Source: Peptococcaceae bacterium
Lineage (GTDB): Bacteria; Bacillota; DSM-12270; Thermacetogeniales; Thermacetogeniaceae
Reading direction: 5' to 3'
NCBI GenBank assembly: GCA_003132605.1
Contig: PKYJ01000044.1
Span: 1-14,597 of the forward strand
Length of the DNA stretch: 14,597 nucleotides
In this document: positions 1 through 6,358 of the stretch, in pieces
How the letters are laid out: every line of letters starts with the position of its first letter
Position numbering within the stretch: position 1 is the first letter of the stretch
Program-made: the position numbers and the translations under genes
The notes under the pieces: generated by a model
Databases searched by the model: none
Told to the model about the DNA's origin: nothing
The model's input: the letters and a program-made list of their open reading frames with translations, nothing else

Positions 1-2
1 TC

Positions 3-1172
3 CCGCCCATAGCCGAGAGCTACCTCGACGTCCTGGCAAGCGCCCCTGCCGCCGATCCTGGCATCGCCATCAGCAATCAGGATGAGGCCGCCCTGTACTT
101 CTCATCCGGCACCACCGGCACCCCCAAACCGATCATCCTGACCCACGCCAACCTGCTATCGGCCTGCATCACCGAAAATACCCATCATGGCCAGACTCAT
201 GCGGACATCTTCGTGTGCATCCCGCCGTTGTACCACACCGGCGCCAAGATGCACTGGTTCGGCAGCTTCCTGGTCGGCGCCAGGGCGGTGATCCTGCGCG
301 GCGTCAAGCCCGGGTGGGTGCTGGAGGCGGTATCGGATGAGCGGGCGACCATTGTCTGGCTCCTGGTTCCCTGGGCGCAGGATATTCTCGACGCCGTCGA
401 GAGCGGCGAGGTCGACCTGAACGACTACCACCTCGACCAGTGGCGCCTGATGCACATCGGGGCGCAACCCGTGCCGCCAAGCCTGATCAGGAACTGGCTG
501 AGGTATTTCCCGGACCACCAGTACGACACCAATTATGGCCTCAGCGAATCGACCGGGCCCGGCTGCGTACACCTGGGATTAGAAAATATCCACAAGGTGG
601 GTGCCATCGGCATACCCGGCCACGGTTGGGAAACAATGATCGTGGACGACGACGGCAGGCCGGTGCCCTGCGGCAAGACCGGGGAGTTGATCATCAGGGG
701 GCCGGGGGTGATGAAGGGCTATTACAACAACCCCGAGGCCAACCGCGCCGCCCTCAGGGACGGCTGGCTCTATACAGGCGACATATGCAAGCAGGACGAG
801 GACGGGTTCATCTACCTGGTCGACCGCAAGAAGGACGTGGTCATCTCGGGTGGGGAGAATATCTTTCCGGTAGAGATCGAGGACTTTCTGCAGGCCCACG
901 AGGATATCAAGGATGTGGCCGTGATCGGCATGCCCGACAAACGACTTGGGGAAGTCCCGGTAGCCATCGTGGAGGCCAAGACCGGGCGGCAGCTTACGGA
1001 GGCCAGGGTGCTGGAGTTCTGCGAGTCCCTGCCGCGGTACAAGCGCCCACGCCGCGTGTTCTTCGACAAGGTGCCCCGCAATGCCACCGGCAAGATCGAG
1101 AAACCCCGGCTGCGGGAGCACTTCTATGCCGGCGCGCCATCTAGCGCTGAAAAAGAGCCAGATAGCATCTGA
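3..1172 (+). CDS. acyl-CoA synthetase / AMP-binding ligase (5' end outside window)
   Basis: This is an ATP-dependent acyl-CoA ligase of the ANL superfamily, which activates a carboxylic acid through an acyl-adenylate and passes it to CoA. The frame is open from base 3, so the true start lies before the window; 389 codons of roughly 500-550 are visible. Seen: the P-loop-like motif FSSGTTGTPKPIILTH from visible residue 33, the YGLSEST motif near residue 178, the YTGD core near 257-260, the DRKKDVVISGGENIFPVEIE hinge region from about 274, and the C-terminal catalytic lysine in NATGKIEK near 364. All core motifs are intact, so the enzyme looks functional. The substrate cannot be read from the sequence; medium- or long-chain fatty acids or an aromatic acid are equally possible. 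It is the only confident plus-strand gene, and it ends 13 bases before a hairpin shared with convergent minus-strand ORFs. Confidence 0.93.
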   Translation, partial: PPIAESYLDVLASAPAADPGIAISNQDEAALYFSSGTTGTPKPIILTHANLLSACITENTHHGQTHADIFVCIPPLYHTGAKMHWFGSFLVGARAVILRGVKPGWVLEAVSDERATIVWLLVPWAQDILDAVESGEVDLNDYHLDQWRLMHIGAQPVPPSLIRNWLRYFPDHQYDTNYGLSESTGPGCVHLGLENIHKVGAIGIPGHGWETMIVDDDGRPVPCGKTGELIIRGPGVMKGYYNNPEANRAALRDGWLYTGDICKQDEDGFIYLVDRKKDVVISGGENIFPVEIEDFLQAHEDIKDVAVIGMPDKRLGEVPVAIVEAKTGRQLTEARVLEFCESLPRYKRPRRVFFDKVPRNATGKIEKPRLREHFYAGAPSSAEKEPDSI

Positions 1173-1184
1173 TCAGAAACACCA

Positions 1185-1208
1185 AAGGCGACCCGGAGGG
1201 GCCGCCTT
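1185..1208. terminator. probable bidirectional terminator hairpin between convergent genes
   Basis: A 10-bp stem (1185-1194 with 1199-1208, one A/C mismatch on the plus strand) closes a GGAG loop. It starts 13 bases after the acyl-CoA synthetase stop. A short TTTT follows about a dozen bases later on the plus strand, and the minus-strand side is only weakly T-rich, so termination strength is uncertain. Its place between convergent reading frames supports the call. Confidence 0.5.
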
Positions 1209-1222
1209 ATGGCCGGGCAGTT

Positions 1223-1405
1223 TTAGGTCTTACCCGGGACTATAGTTAGCAGCCTTCCTTGCAGTGGGCGGTGGCCCTGAGCATGTATCTCTTTCTCAGC
1301 ACGGAAATCCCTCCTTTCGGTAAAGCAGTTCCAATCACTTAAGACGAAACCCAAGAGAAGACATCTCCCATGGTGATCGAAGCGGTAACCCTGCCCGTAA
1401 ATCAT
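1223..1405 (-). CDS. candidate 60-residue ORF, unrecognised
   Basis: An ATG at 1405 follows GGAGGAG by four bases, about 60 bases downstream of the response regulator stop, so the ORF could be co-transcribed with it. The product begins MIYGQGYRFDHHGRC, contains two Cys and several His, and has no recognised domain or membrane segment. Codon content is unremarkable. It overlaps the better-placed 18-residue frame (1246-1302). It may only be the untranslated region of that peptide. Confidence 0.2.
   Translation of the reverse strand: MIYGQGYRFDHHGRCLLLGFVLSDWNCFTERRDFRAEKEIHAQGHRPLQGRLLTIVPGKT
1246..1302 (-). CDS. candidate 18-residue peptide ORF with strong RBS
   Basis: A GTG start at 1302 is preceded by AAAGGAGGG with a 6-base spacer, one of the best ribosome-binding sites in the window. 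The product is MLRKRYMLRATAHCKEGC, strongly basic at the N-terminus and ending in a Cys-x3-Cys pair at the C-terminus. I do not recognise a family. It could be a leader or precursor peptide, a signalling peptide, or chance. It overlaps, in another frame, a 60-codon ORF at 1223-1405 that also has a fair RBS (GGAGGAG, ATG at 1405), so at most one of the two is likely to matter. No maturation enzyme is seen nearby. Confidence 0.3.
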   Translation of the reverse strand: MLRKRYMLRATAHCKEGC

Positions 1406-1464
1406 AGAACTCCTCCACCCTGGATCATTTTAAGCGGGAAGGGGTCCTGATTATGCCAGCAGAT

Positions 1465-2472
1465 TTAGGTAAAACTGAAATCCCCAGCCTCGAACAGTCG
1501 CAAGCAGGTATCTACCGCGCCCCCGTCGTAGAGAATCCCTTTTTCCTGCCGGATCTCGTCCAGCGCCTGTTCCAGCATCAGCGCCGGGCGATAAGGCCGA
1601 TGGGAAGACATGGTCTCAACTACATCTGCAACAGCCAGGATCCTGGCCTCTAACAAGATCTCGTCTCCCGACAGCCCCCGGGGGTATCCGGAGCCGTTCA
1701 TCCGCTCGTGGTGCTGCCAGACAATCTCCGCAATGGGATCGCCAAAATTGATGTTTTTCAAGATTTCATAACCTGAATAGGCGTGGTTTTGCACCAACGA
1801 CATCTCGATGCCGTTCAGCGCCCCCGGCTTATTGAGAATTTCAGCAGGAATCGTTGTCTTTCCTATATCATGTATGGAGGCGGCCATTCTGATAGTTTTG
1901 ATCCGGTCCTCCGATAACCCCATCCCCGCCGCGATCGCACAGGCCAGCTTCGACACCCGGACCTGGTGGCCGGCAGTATAAGGGTCCCTCATTTCCGTGA
2001 TCGAGGCCAGCGCTTTCACAGTCTGATCAAAGATGTTTGCCAGTTCCAGGTAGCTCTGCCGCACCACTTCTTCCGCCCGTTTGCGTTCCCGCCGCATGGC
2101 GGCCTCGCGCAACTCCCTGTTGATGGCAGGGACCAGCCGGGACAGGTTGTTCTTCAGGATATAGTCGTGAGCGCCTGCCTTCATGGCCCTCACTGCAATA
2201 TCCTCGCCGATCTTGCCGGATACGATGATGAACGGCAGGTCGAGCCCCTTTTGCTGAAACAGCTTGAGGGCGGCCAGGCCGCTGAACCGCGGCAGTGTAT
2301 AATCTGAGATGATCATGTCCCAGTCCTTGCTGATCAGGGCATCAGCCATCATTTCAGGCGTTTCCACGCGTTCATTGCGAACGTCAAATCCACCCCGGGT
2401 GATCTCGCGTATCAGCAGCAGGGCATCTTCCTCCGAATCCTCAACAAGCAGAAGCCGCAACGGAACGCTCAT
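1465..2472 (-). CDS. response regulator with REC and HD-GYP (cyclic di-GMP phosphodiesterase) domains
   Basis: A cytoplasmic two-component output protein of 335 residues. The receiver domain spans about 5-122, with the acidic pair E11/D12, phosphoacceptor D57 (in SDYTLP) and the conserved Lys K107. A short helical linker (about 123-145) leads to an HD-GYP domain (about 147-330). It shows H169, H201-D202 in HDIGK, HH at 254-255 and the GYP signature HHERMNGSGYP ending near 264. HD-GYP domains of this kind hydrolyse cyclic di-GMP, and all metal-binding motifs look intact. The ATG at 2472 has GGAGAGGGG about 8 bases upstream. No histidine kinase lies in the window, so the partner is unknown. A short Cys-containing ORF overlaps its start by 32 bases. 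Confidence 0.93.
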   Translation of the reverse strand: MSVPLRLLLVEDSEEDALLLIREITRGGFDVRNERVETPEMMADALISKDWDMIISDYTLPRFSGLAALKLFQQKGLDLPFIIVSGKIGEDIAVRAMKAGAHDYILKNNLSRLVPAINRELREAAMRRERKRAEEVVRQSYLELANIFDQTVKALASITEMRDPYTAGHQVRVSKLACAIAAGMGLSEDRIKTIRMAASIHDIGKTTIPAEILNKPGALNGIEMSLVQNHAYSGYEILKNINFGDPIAEIVWQHHERMNGSGYPRGLSGDEILLEARILAVADVVETMSSHRPYRPALMLEQALDEIRQEKGILYDGGAVDTCLRLFEAGDFSFT

Positions 2473-2695
2473 CTAACAGCCCCTCTCCATCTGGTATATT
2501 ATTACGTCTGCCCAGCTCCCTGGGCACTCGGGCTGAGCGGTTACCGGTCAAGAAGAATTCTGTTCCGGTATTGGGGGCTATCCGTGACGCCCTTCTACGG
2601 CAGGCTTTTGACCCACATTCGACACAATTCTTAACATTCGAGGAATATTTGCCTTTTTCCTTCTTGTTACAACAGATAATACCCTGGTAAAGCAT
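2441..2695 (-). CDS. small Cys-containing hypothetical ORF overlapping the response regulator start
   Basis: An 84-codon frame with an ATG at 2695 and a weak purine-rich RBS (AGGGGAGAG). The N-terminal third contains CC followed by CVECGSKAC (C-x2-C-G-x-K-x-C), a pattern I associate with the start of metal-binding DUF1847-type proteins. The rest is unlike any family I know, and the ORF runs into the response regulator. It could be the truncated N-terminal remnant of such a protein, a real small protein, or chance. Low certainty. Confidence 0.25.
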   Translation of the reverse strand: MLYQGIICCNKKEKGKYSSNVKNCVECGSKACRRRASRIAPNTGTEFFLTGNRSARVPRELGRRNNIPDGEGLLDERSVAASAC

Positions 2696-2897
2696 AATGG
2701 CAACTCTCCCCTAAAAGCGCCCCAGCAAGAGGGAGACATCGCCATTACCTGTTATGCATGCTATCCAAATTGTCCAATGGAGATCATTAAAAGCGAGGTG
2801 GCCTTTGCTTAAACATTTTTTCAGTACAAACCCGCAGACAGAACAACGCCAAGAGACGTTGTTCGACGTTATTCAGGCTGTGTGACAGGCTGGCCCA
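2696..2897. other. intergenic region with one hairpin, no confident gene
   Basis: This stretch holds a perfect 8-bp stem with an 8-base loop at 2841-2864 (GAACAACG / CGTTGTTC). It lies 34 bases beyond the stop of the Cys-rich gene on the minus strand and has no T-run, so it is a weak terminator candidate. A plus-strand frame with no start codon (open from 2612) ends here with the residues CYACYPNCPMEII near 2750-2790. I could not link it to a gene. Confidence 0.35.
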
Positions 2898-3965
2898 TTA
2901 ACCGGACTGCCAACCGTGCAAGACGGGAGCAGTGCTGTTGGCCGCATGGATGAACTGATACTTGTAAACCCGGCTCTGGCCGGCAGGAATGTAATCGACC
3001 AGCCAGTTCCACCATTCTTTCCGATTGAGGCAGCACCATTTCACTATACCGCCAAATCTGACCACCACGTCAGCGTCCGGTGTCCCCCCGTCCGATCCCA
3101 TGTAGGAGCGGACAACTCTCGCAGCATCCGTATCGTTGACAACCACAACCTGAAAAAGATAGTGCAGTCCCCAGTTGCCGAGGTTCTTGTCCGGACAGGC
3201 ACAGCATCGCCAGGCGTCCGCGCAAGTGTCGTAGATCGGTGTTATCTCGTCAGGATTGTTGCCACACCTGCAGGTGTAATAATGACAGGGCATGTGGCTG
3301 AGATGCAATCCCAGATCGGTCTCTATGGCGTAGGAGTCTCCAACTCCCCGGTATTGCTTGGATCCCGGGGTCCAGGGAAAACAGGTGGCTGTACCATCAA
3401 TATTGGCCCGGTTCCGATAGATGTAGACGAGGCACTCCAAGAGCATATCCGTTTGCAAAGCCAGGACGGTATTGAAAAATTTATTATTCGGCGTCGGCCC
3501 CTCAAAGATCCAAACGCTCTCTCTTGAATGGATGGCGAAGATCTCTTCGCTGCTACTGTTAAAGAAGTCGCCCCAGACCCCACCCTGTACATCACACCAG
3601 TCAGGATATTTGCCGGAATGGCGATGCCCGACGGCTTGCCGGATCACCCTGGCCGTGGCATTCCCGGGGTTGTGGATGAGGACGCCAAAAAAGAGGTCGC
3701 CGCCGGTGGTATTGAGGTATGAGGCGAAGAGTTGCGCCTCGCCCTCTACAAAAACCCTGTTCAGGTATTTATTGCCCAGGCCGGAGTCGCCCAGGGCGGC
3801 AGCCGGGAGATGCTCCGGATAGTTGCAGTAGATCCACGTGCCCGGGCATCGCTTGAATTTGAGGACGATTCTTCTGCCGTCCACTTCGGACGCAGCGGCC
3901 GCACAATCGAGAAATACAGCCACGGCACTCAGCCCTCCACTCCAGATATCGACAGACCCTGCCAT
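2898..3965 (-). CDS. Cys-rich orphan protein, possibly surface or secreted type
   Basis: Not recognised with certainty. From the ATG at 3965 it encodes 355 residues with about 15 Cys, rich in Trp, Tyr, Asn and Gly, in the style of an extracytoplasmic beta-sandwich protein. The N-terminal half has the phrase YCNYPEHL and a stretch GDLFFGVLIHNPGNATARV that recalls uncharacterised secreted proteins of Firmicutes (from memory). The C-terminal half has a dense Cys cluster at residues 227-257 (C-x4-C-x-C, then C-x5-CC-x-C) and a CC at 311-312, which would suit metal or disulfide bonding. No SD motif is visible before 3965, and no signal peptide begins there. The frame stays open upstream to 4166 across the modC remnant, so the original N-terminus may have been lost in the rearrangement. 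TAA stop at 2898-2900. Confidence 0.55.
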   Translation of the reverse strand: MAGSVDIWSGGLSAVAVFLDCAAAASEVDGRRIVLKFKRCPGTWIYCNYPEHLPAAALGDSGLGNKYLNRVFVEGEAQLFASYLNTTGGDLFFGVLIHNPGNATARVIRQAVGHRHSGKYPDWCDVQGGVWGDFFNSSSEEIFAIHSRESVWIFEGPTPNNKFFNTVLALQTDMLLECLVYIYRNRANIDGTATCFPWTPGSKQYRGVGDSYAIETDLGLHLSHMPCHYYTCRCGNNPDEITPIYDTCADAWRCCACPDKNLGNWGLHYLFQVVVVNDTDAARVVRSYMGSDGGTPDADVVVRFGGIVKWCCLNRKEWWNWLVDYIPAGQSRVYKYQFIHAANSTAPVLHGWQSG

Positions 3966-3993
3966 AATATATGAGGGAGTGGAGATCTTGCCA

Positions 3994-4395
3994 TCAGATA
4001 ATAAATAACCGCTCAGGCGGCAGGCAAAGGTAACAAGTTTGGCCGCTGTGCAGCACCGGCGCCGCCGACTTGGACAAGTTTGCCTCGAGATGGCACTGGT
4101 CAACCTCATCCCCCTGCACCTGGAAGCGATAACTGATACCAACCACTCCTTCAACCGCCTGGTCAACCCTGCTCAAGAAGGTATTCTCTCCGGCACAACC
4201 GGCAATACTGATGCATTCCGGGCGGATGCCAACGGTAACTGACTGGTTCTGCGTCAAGCATGTCCCGTTCTTCAGGGCCACCCTCAAGAGTCCCCCCAGT
4301 CCGGGCACCTTGACCCGGGCCTGCGCATCCTCGATGCCGGCAACGCCCTCCATCAGGTTCCTGACTCCTGTCAGGCACCGTACAGTTGGCAGGCG
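3994..4395 (-). pseudogene. modC: modC remnant: C-terminal TOBE/MOP part of molybdate ABC ATPase
   Basis: The frame ending with TGA at 3994-3996 encodes the tail of a ModC/CysA-type transport ATPase. It contains TGVRNLMEG (the linker after the ATPase domain), VTVGIRPECISI, then a TOBE-like beta domain ending in CYLCLPPERLFII. The whole nucleotide-binding part (Walker A, signature motif, Walker B) is absent. Upstream it is joined to modB. The residues APAN just after the junction are read in the modB frame and resemble the PAN motif that precedes this region in ModC, while TGVRN is in the next frame. One large deletion plus a small indel near 4380 is therefore the simplest reading. It is not translated as a working ATPase. 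The Cys-rich orphan starts 29 bases after its stop. Confidence 0.75.
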
Positions 4396-4405
4396 CAGCA
4401 ATCAC

Positions 4406-4741
4406 AAAGGCGCCGCGGGACGTCATGTACATCAGCGGGAAGGACACCGTCACGGCAGAGATCACAGTCGCCGTCCAGGAAAAGACGACAACGGCGCCCA
4501 GTCGCCAGAGCAGCATCCCGATGGGGCCATGCTTGCCGAATAGCATCAACAGGCCCAGGCCAACCACAGTAGGAGGCAGGACCAGGGGCAGGATGAACAG
4601 CCCGTCCAAGACGCTCTTCAGCCGGCCGCGGTAGCCAACCATCCAGCGCGCCGCGGCAATTCCCAGGAAAAAGGTGATTGCCGTGGCAGCCAGCACAGTT
4701 TTCAGCGAGATCCAAAGCGGAGACAGGTATGTGTCGGGCAT
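4406..4741 (-). pseudogene. modB: modB remnant: N-terminal half of molybdate ABC permease
   Basis: The ATG at 4741 (a TTG precedes it at 4744) opens a ModB-like permease with hydrophobic segments at about residues 13-32, 46-70 and 84-107, and the conserved FILPLVLPPTVVGLGLLMLFG. Normal ModB is about 220-230 residues. Here similarity stops after SFPLMYMTSRGAF at about residue 112, just before the conserved EAA loop that docks the ATPase. The remaining frame to 4163 is out-of-frame modC sequence. The protein cannot work as a permease. No modA is found upstream: the dinD-like gene ends 50 bases before the start. The window thus holds only a remnant of a modABC operon. Confidence 0.8.
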
Positions 4742-4790
4742 CAAGATTCATTCCTCATAATCGTGAGTGTTCACGGGAGATAGTTGAAGA

Positions 4791-5645
4791 TTATTTTCTT
4801 TTCATCTCTTGGATTTTTTTCATATCTTTTAAAACCCTTCTTTCATCGCCTGCCAACCGGCGTCTTATCTTGTCAACATCTTCTGCAGGAGGAAGATCCT
4901 CGGGCCTTACTCCTCTTTCTATCAACATTTTACGAATGGCCGTATTATTATCAACGTGCTCATCCGTAATAGGCTTTTCCTTTTTTAAATCTTTTTCAAC
5001 TACTTTATGGCTTGTTAGTTCAATGGCAAAATCTTTAGCTTTTATTGTCAGGGTCGGTAAAAAATCAGCTAATGGCTTTTTGTCAGAAGCCCCAAAGCGT
5101 TTTTTCATATCCTGGGTAGTGTGGCCACCGAAAAGAGCGCTATCTCCCTTAGATCGGATCGTAGCAAACCCTCTATCATCAACTCCGCGTTCATAGATAA
5201 TGCCAGATAACTTTTTTTCTGATTTTGACAGCTTTTCTCGGGCCACAACTCGGGCAACATCAAGAAGGCGCTGTTCTATTATTTCTTGTTTACGAGTTTG
5301 TACCGCAAAATATGTTTGAGCAAAAGCCACTTCGCTTTTTGAGGGATTCCCATTTTGGGCAATCAGATAGCATGCATAACGCGTGAGGGCAACGTCTTCT
5401 ACCTCTCTCATTGCGCCCTTAGCCAGATTGATCATTTTGCCGACGTCGGCAAAATGATAATTGGGATTTTCACCCACCTTTTCACAAGCTATTTTTGCTT
5501 TATTAATTACGTTCATAAAGTTACTCCATTTTGTATAGCCAAACAAATCCCGAAGCTCCCGTGCGCTCCAACACTCCACACCTTCTATGTTGGTACGGGC
5601 GCTCTCAAACTTTTCAAATAATTCTATTATTTGTTCCTTTTTCAT
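4791..5645 (-). CDS. dinD: DinD-family DNA damage-inducible protein
   Basis: A protein of 284 residues from the ATG at 5645, chosen because GAGGGGG lies 7-8 bases upstream; the frame stays open to 5699. Similarity to DinD is clear: CWSARELRDLFGY near residues 25-37, then RYACYLIAQNGNPSKSEVA and QTYFAVQTRKQE. The N-terminal half is a BRO-N-like domain, and the C-terminal part is Lys/Glu-rich and helical. In Escherichia coli DinD is SOS-induced and antagonises RecA filaments; whether that holds here is inference. I see no Firmicutes LexA box (CGAAC-N4-GTTCG) upstream. The gene is noticeably more AT-rich than the serine operon and stands alone between a broken transporter and a tRNA array, which suggests lateral acquisition. 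Confidence 0.88.
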   Translation of the reverse strand: MKKEQIIELFEKFESARTNIEGVECWSARELRDLFGYTKWSNFMNVINKAKIACEKVGENPNYHFADVGKMINLAKGAMREVEDVALTRYACYLIAQNGNPSKSEVAFAQTYFAVQTRKQEIIEQRLLDVARVVAREKLSKSEKKLSGIIYERGVDDRGFATIRSKGDSALFGGHTTQDMKKRFGASDKKPLADFLPTLTIKAKDFAIELTSHKVVEKDLKKEKPITDEHVDNNTAIRKMLIERGVRPEDLPPAEDVDKIRRRLAGDERRVLKDMKKIQEMKRK

Positions 5646-5830
5646 ATAGATGCCCCCTCGTCCATATCTAATCGGACACGGGTTTTCCCGATATCCCAAT
5701 ATATAGATTCATCCTAATATTAATAGACTCCTTCTTAGATTGAATATCGTGGAAGGAAATGCTGTGTATTTTCCAGTCTTGTCAAGTATCATTTTGATGA
5801 GACTCCCCCCGATTTGTCCCCAACTCACCG

Positions 5831-5853
5831 TTTTATGCACTGCCTGCATAAAA
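5831..5853. repeat. perfect 9-bp inverted repeat (TTTTATGCA / TGCATAAAA)
   Basis: TTTTATGCA, a CTGCC loop, and TGCATAAAA form a perfect hairpin directly abutting the tRNA operon terminator. It is AT-rich and symmetrical, like an operator or a secondary terminator. It lies in the upstream region of the dinD-like gene, about 190 bases from its start, so it could also be a protein-binding site. Function unknown. Confidence 0.45.
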
Positions 5854-5878
5854 TAAAAACCCGCAATCGCTTGCGGGG
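5852..5878 (-). terminator. rho-independent terminator of the tRNA operon
   Basis: On the minus strand CCCGCAA, a GCGA loop and TTGCGGG are followed at once by TTTTTATTTTA. It lies 13 bases beyond the CCA end of tRNA-Arg(CCT) and closes the tRNA operon. Confidence 0.9.
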
Positions 5879-5890
5879 CTTAGCTTTCTA

Positions 5891-5966
5891 TGGCGCGCCC
5901 GATAGGACTCGAACCTACGACACGCGGTTTAGGAAACCGCTGCTCTATCCTCTGAGCTACGGGCGC
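5891..5966 (-). tRNA. tRNA-Arg, anticodon CCT
   Basis: A complete 76-nt cloverleaf. The acceptor GCGCCCG pairs with CGGGCGC, the D stem is GCTC/GAGC, and the anticodon arm GCGGT-TTCCTAA-ACCGC gives anticodon CCT. The T loop is TTCGAGT, the discriminator is G, and CCA is encoded. It decodes AGG and is the last gene of the array. Confidence 0.96.
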
Positions 5967-5987
5967 AGTAGTTTTATTAAATAATAA

Positions 5988-6083
5988 TGGCGGAGAGAGT
6001 GGGATTCGAACCCACGAAGCAGGTTTTATGCCCACTTAATCGCTTAGCAGGCGATCGCCTTCAGCCATCTCGGCCATCTCTCC
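5988..6083 (-). tRNA. tRNA-Ser, anticodon GCT
   Basis: A 96-nt class II tRNA with a long variable arm. The acceptor GGAGAGA pairs with TCTCTCC, the anticodon arm ATCGC-CTGCTAA-GCGAT gives GCT, the T arm contains TTCGAAT, the discriminator is G, and CCA is encoded. It reads AGC/AGU. It lies just beyond the fragment of tRNA-Arg(ACG) left by the island insertion, about 1.2 kb from the operon promoter. Confidence 0.95.
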
Positions 6084-6103
6084 ACATTCAAGACCTTTAT
6101 AAA

Positions 6104-6152
6104 TTATGGTGCACCCGGAGAGATTTGAACCCCCAACCTACAGATCCGTAGT
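6104..6152 (-). repeat. attachment-site copy: 3' half of tRNA-Arg(ACG)
   Basis: These 49 bases repeat 7076-7124 with one difference (A at 6113 against G at 7085). They correspond to the 3' half of the intact tRNA-Arg(ACG), from the anticodon stem through the T arm to the CCA end and three further bases. No D arm or 5' acceptor strand is present, so it is not a tRNA gene. This is the classic product of site-specific integration by a tyrosine recombinase into a tRNA 3' end; the copy here is the displaced original end. Confidence 0.88.
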
Positions 6153-6281
6153 GTGATACGACTGGTTTTTGGTGGTTTTTTGGGGTTTATATTATCCCCT
6201 GTATCCCTTGGCGCTCCTGGACTTACAGTCCATTGTGGATTATAGCATACCTTCCTGTACCATGCAAGTTTTAACCCCGTC

Positions 6282-6302
6282 TGTGATATTTTTGTGATAT
6301 TT
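6282..6302. repeat. tandem TGTGATATTT direct repeats, 11-bp period
   Basis: Two identical copies of TGTGATATTT (6282-6291 and 6293-6302) are spaced one helical turn apart. A shorter TGTGATA lies at 6152-6158, right at the repeat boundary. Short phased repeats inside an element end are typical arm-type binding sites of tyrosine recombinases, but here this is inference. Confidence 0.45.
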
Positions 6303-6307
6303 CTTAT

Positions 6308-6332
6308 GCCCGCTATCTCTTGCTTGGCGGGC
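6308..6332 (-). terminator. possible hairpin after the toxin gene
   Basis: GCCCGC (6308-6313) pairs with GCGGGC (6327-6332) around a 13-base loop, 27 bases beyond the toxin stop. There is no clear T-tract on the minus strand, so termination is uncertain. Confidence 0.3.
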
Positions 6333-6358
6333 GTTTCACTACTGAAAAACATCCATCC

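Noticed and set aside
2612..2812. plus-strand frame ending in CYACYPNCPMEIIKSEVAFA
   Set aside because: The Cys pattern is suggestive, but there is no start codon or RBS, and the frame is short and overlaps the minus-strand ORF. It may be a gene fragment but cannot be supported.
2696..2897. possible cyclic di-GMP riboswitch upstream of the HD-GYP region
   Set aside because: I looked for the conserved GEMM-I core on the minus strand and did not find it.
5646..5890. LexA box in front of the dinD-like gene
   Set aside because: No CGAAC-N4-GTTCG or close variant is present.
6205..6235. TGGACTGTAAGTCCA on the minus strand, resembling a tRNA-Tyr anticodon arm
   Set aside because: Only the single arm matches. 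No acceptor, D or T arm can be built around it.
6104..6352. 82-codon minus-strand ORF ending in LGVQISPGAP
   Set aside because: Its C-terminus is a translation of the tRNA-Arg fragment and its middle covers the repeat-rich element end. No RBS or protein family is apparent.
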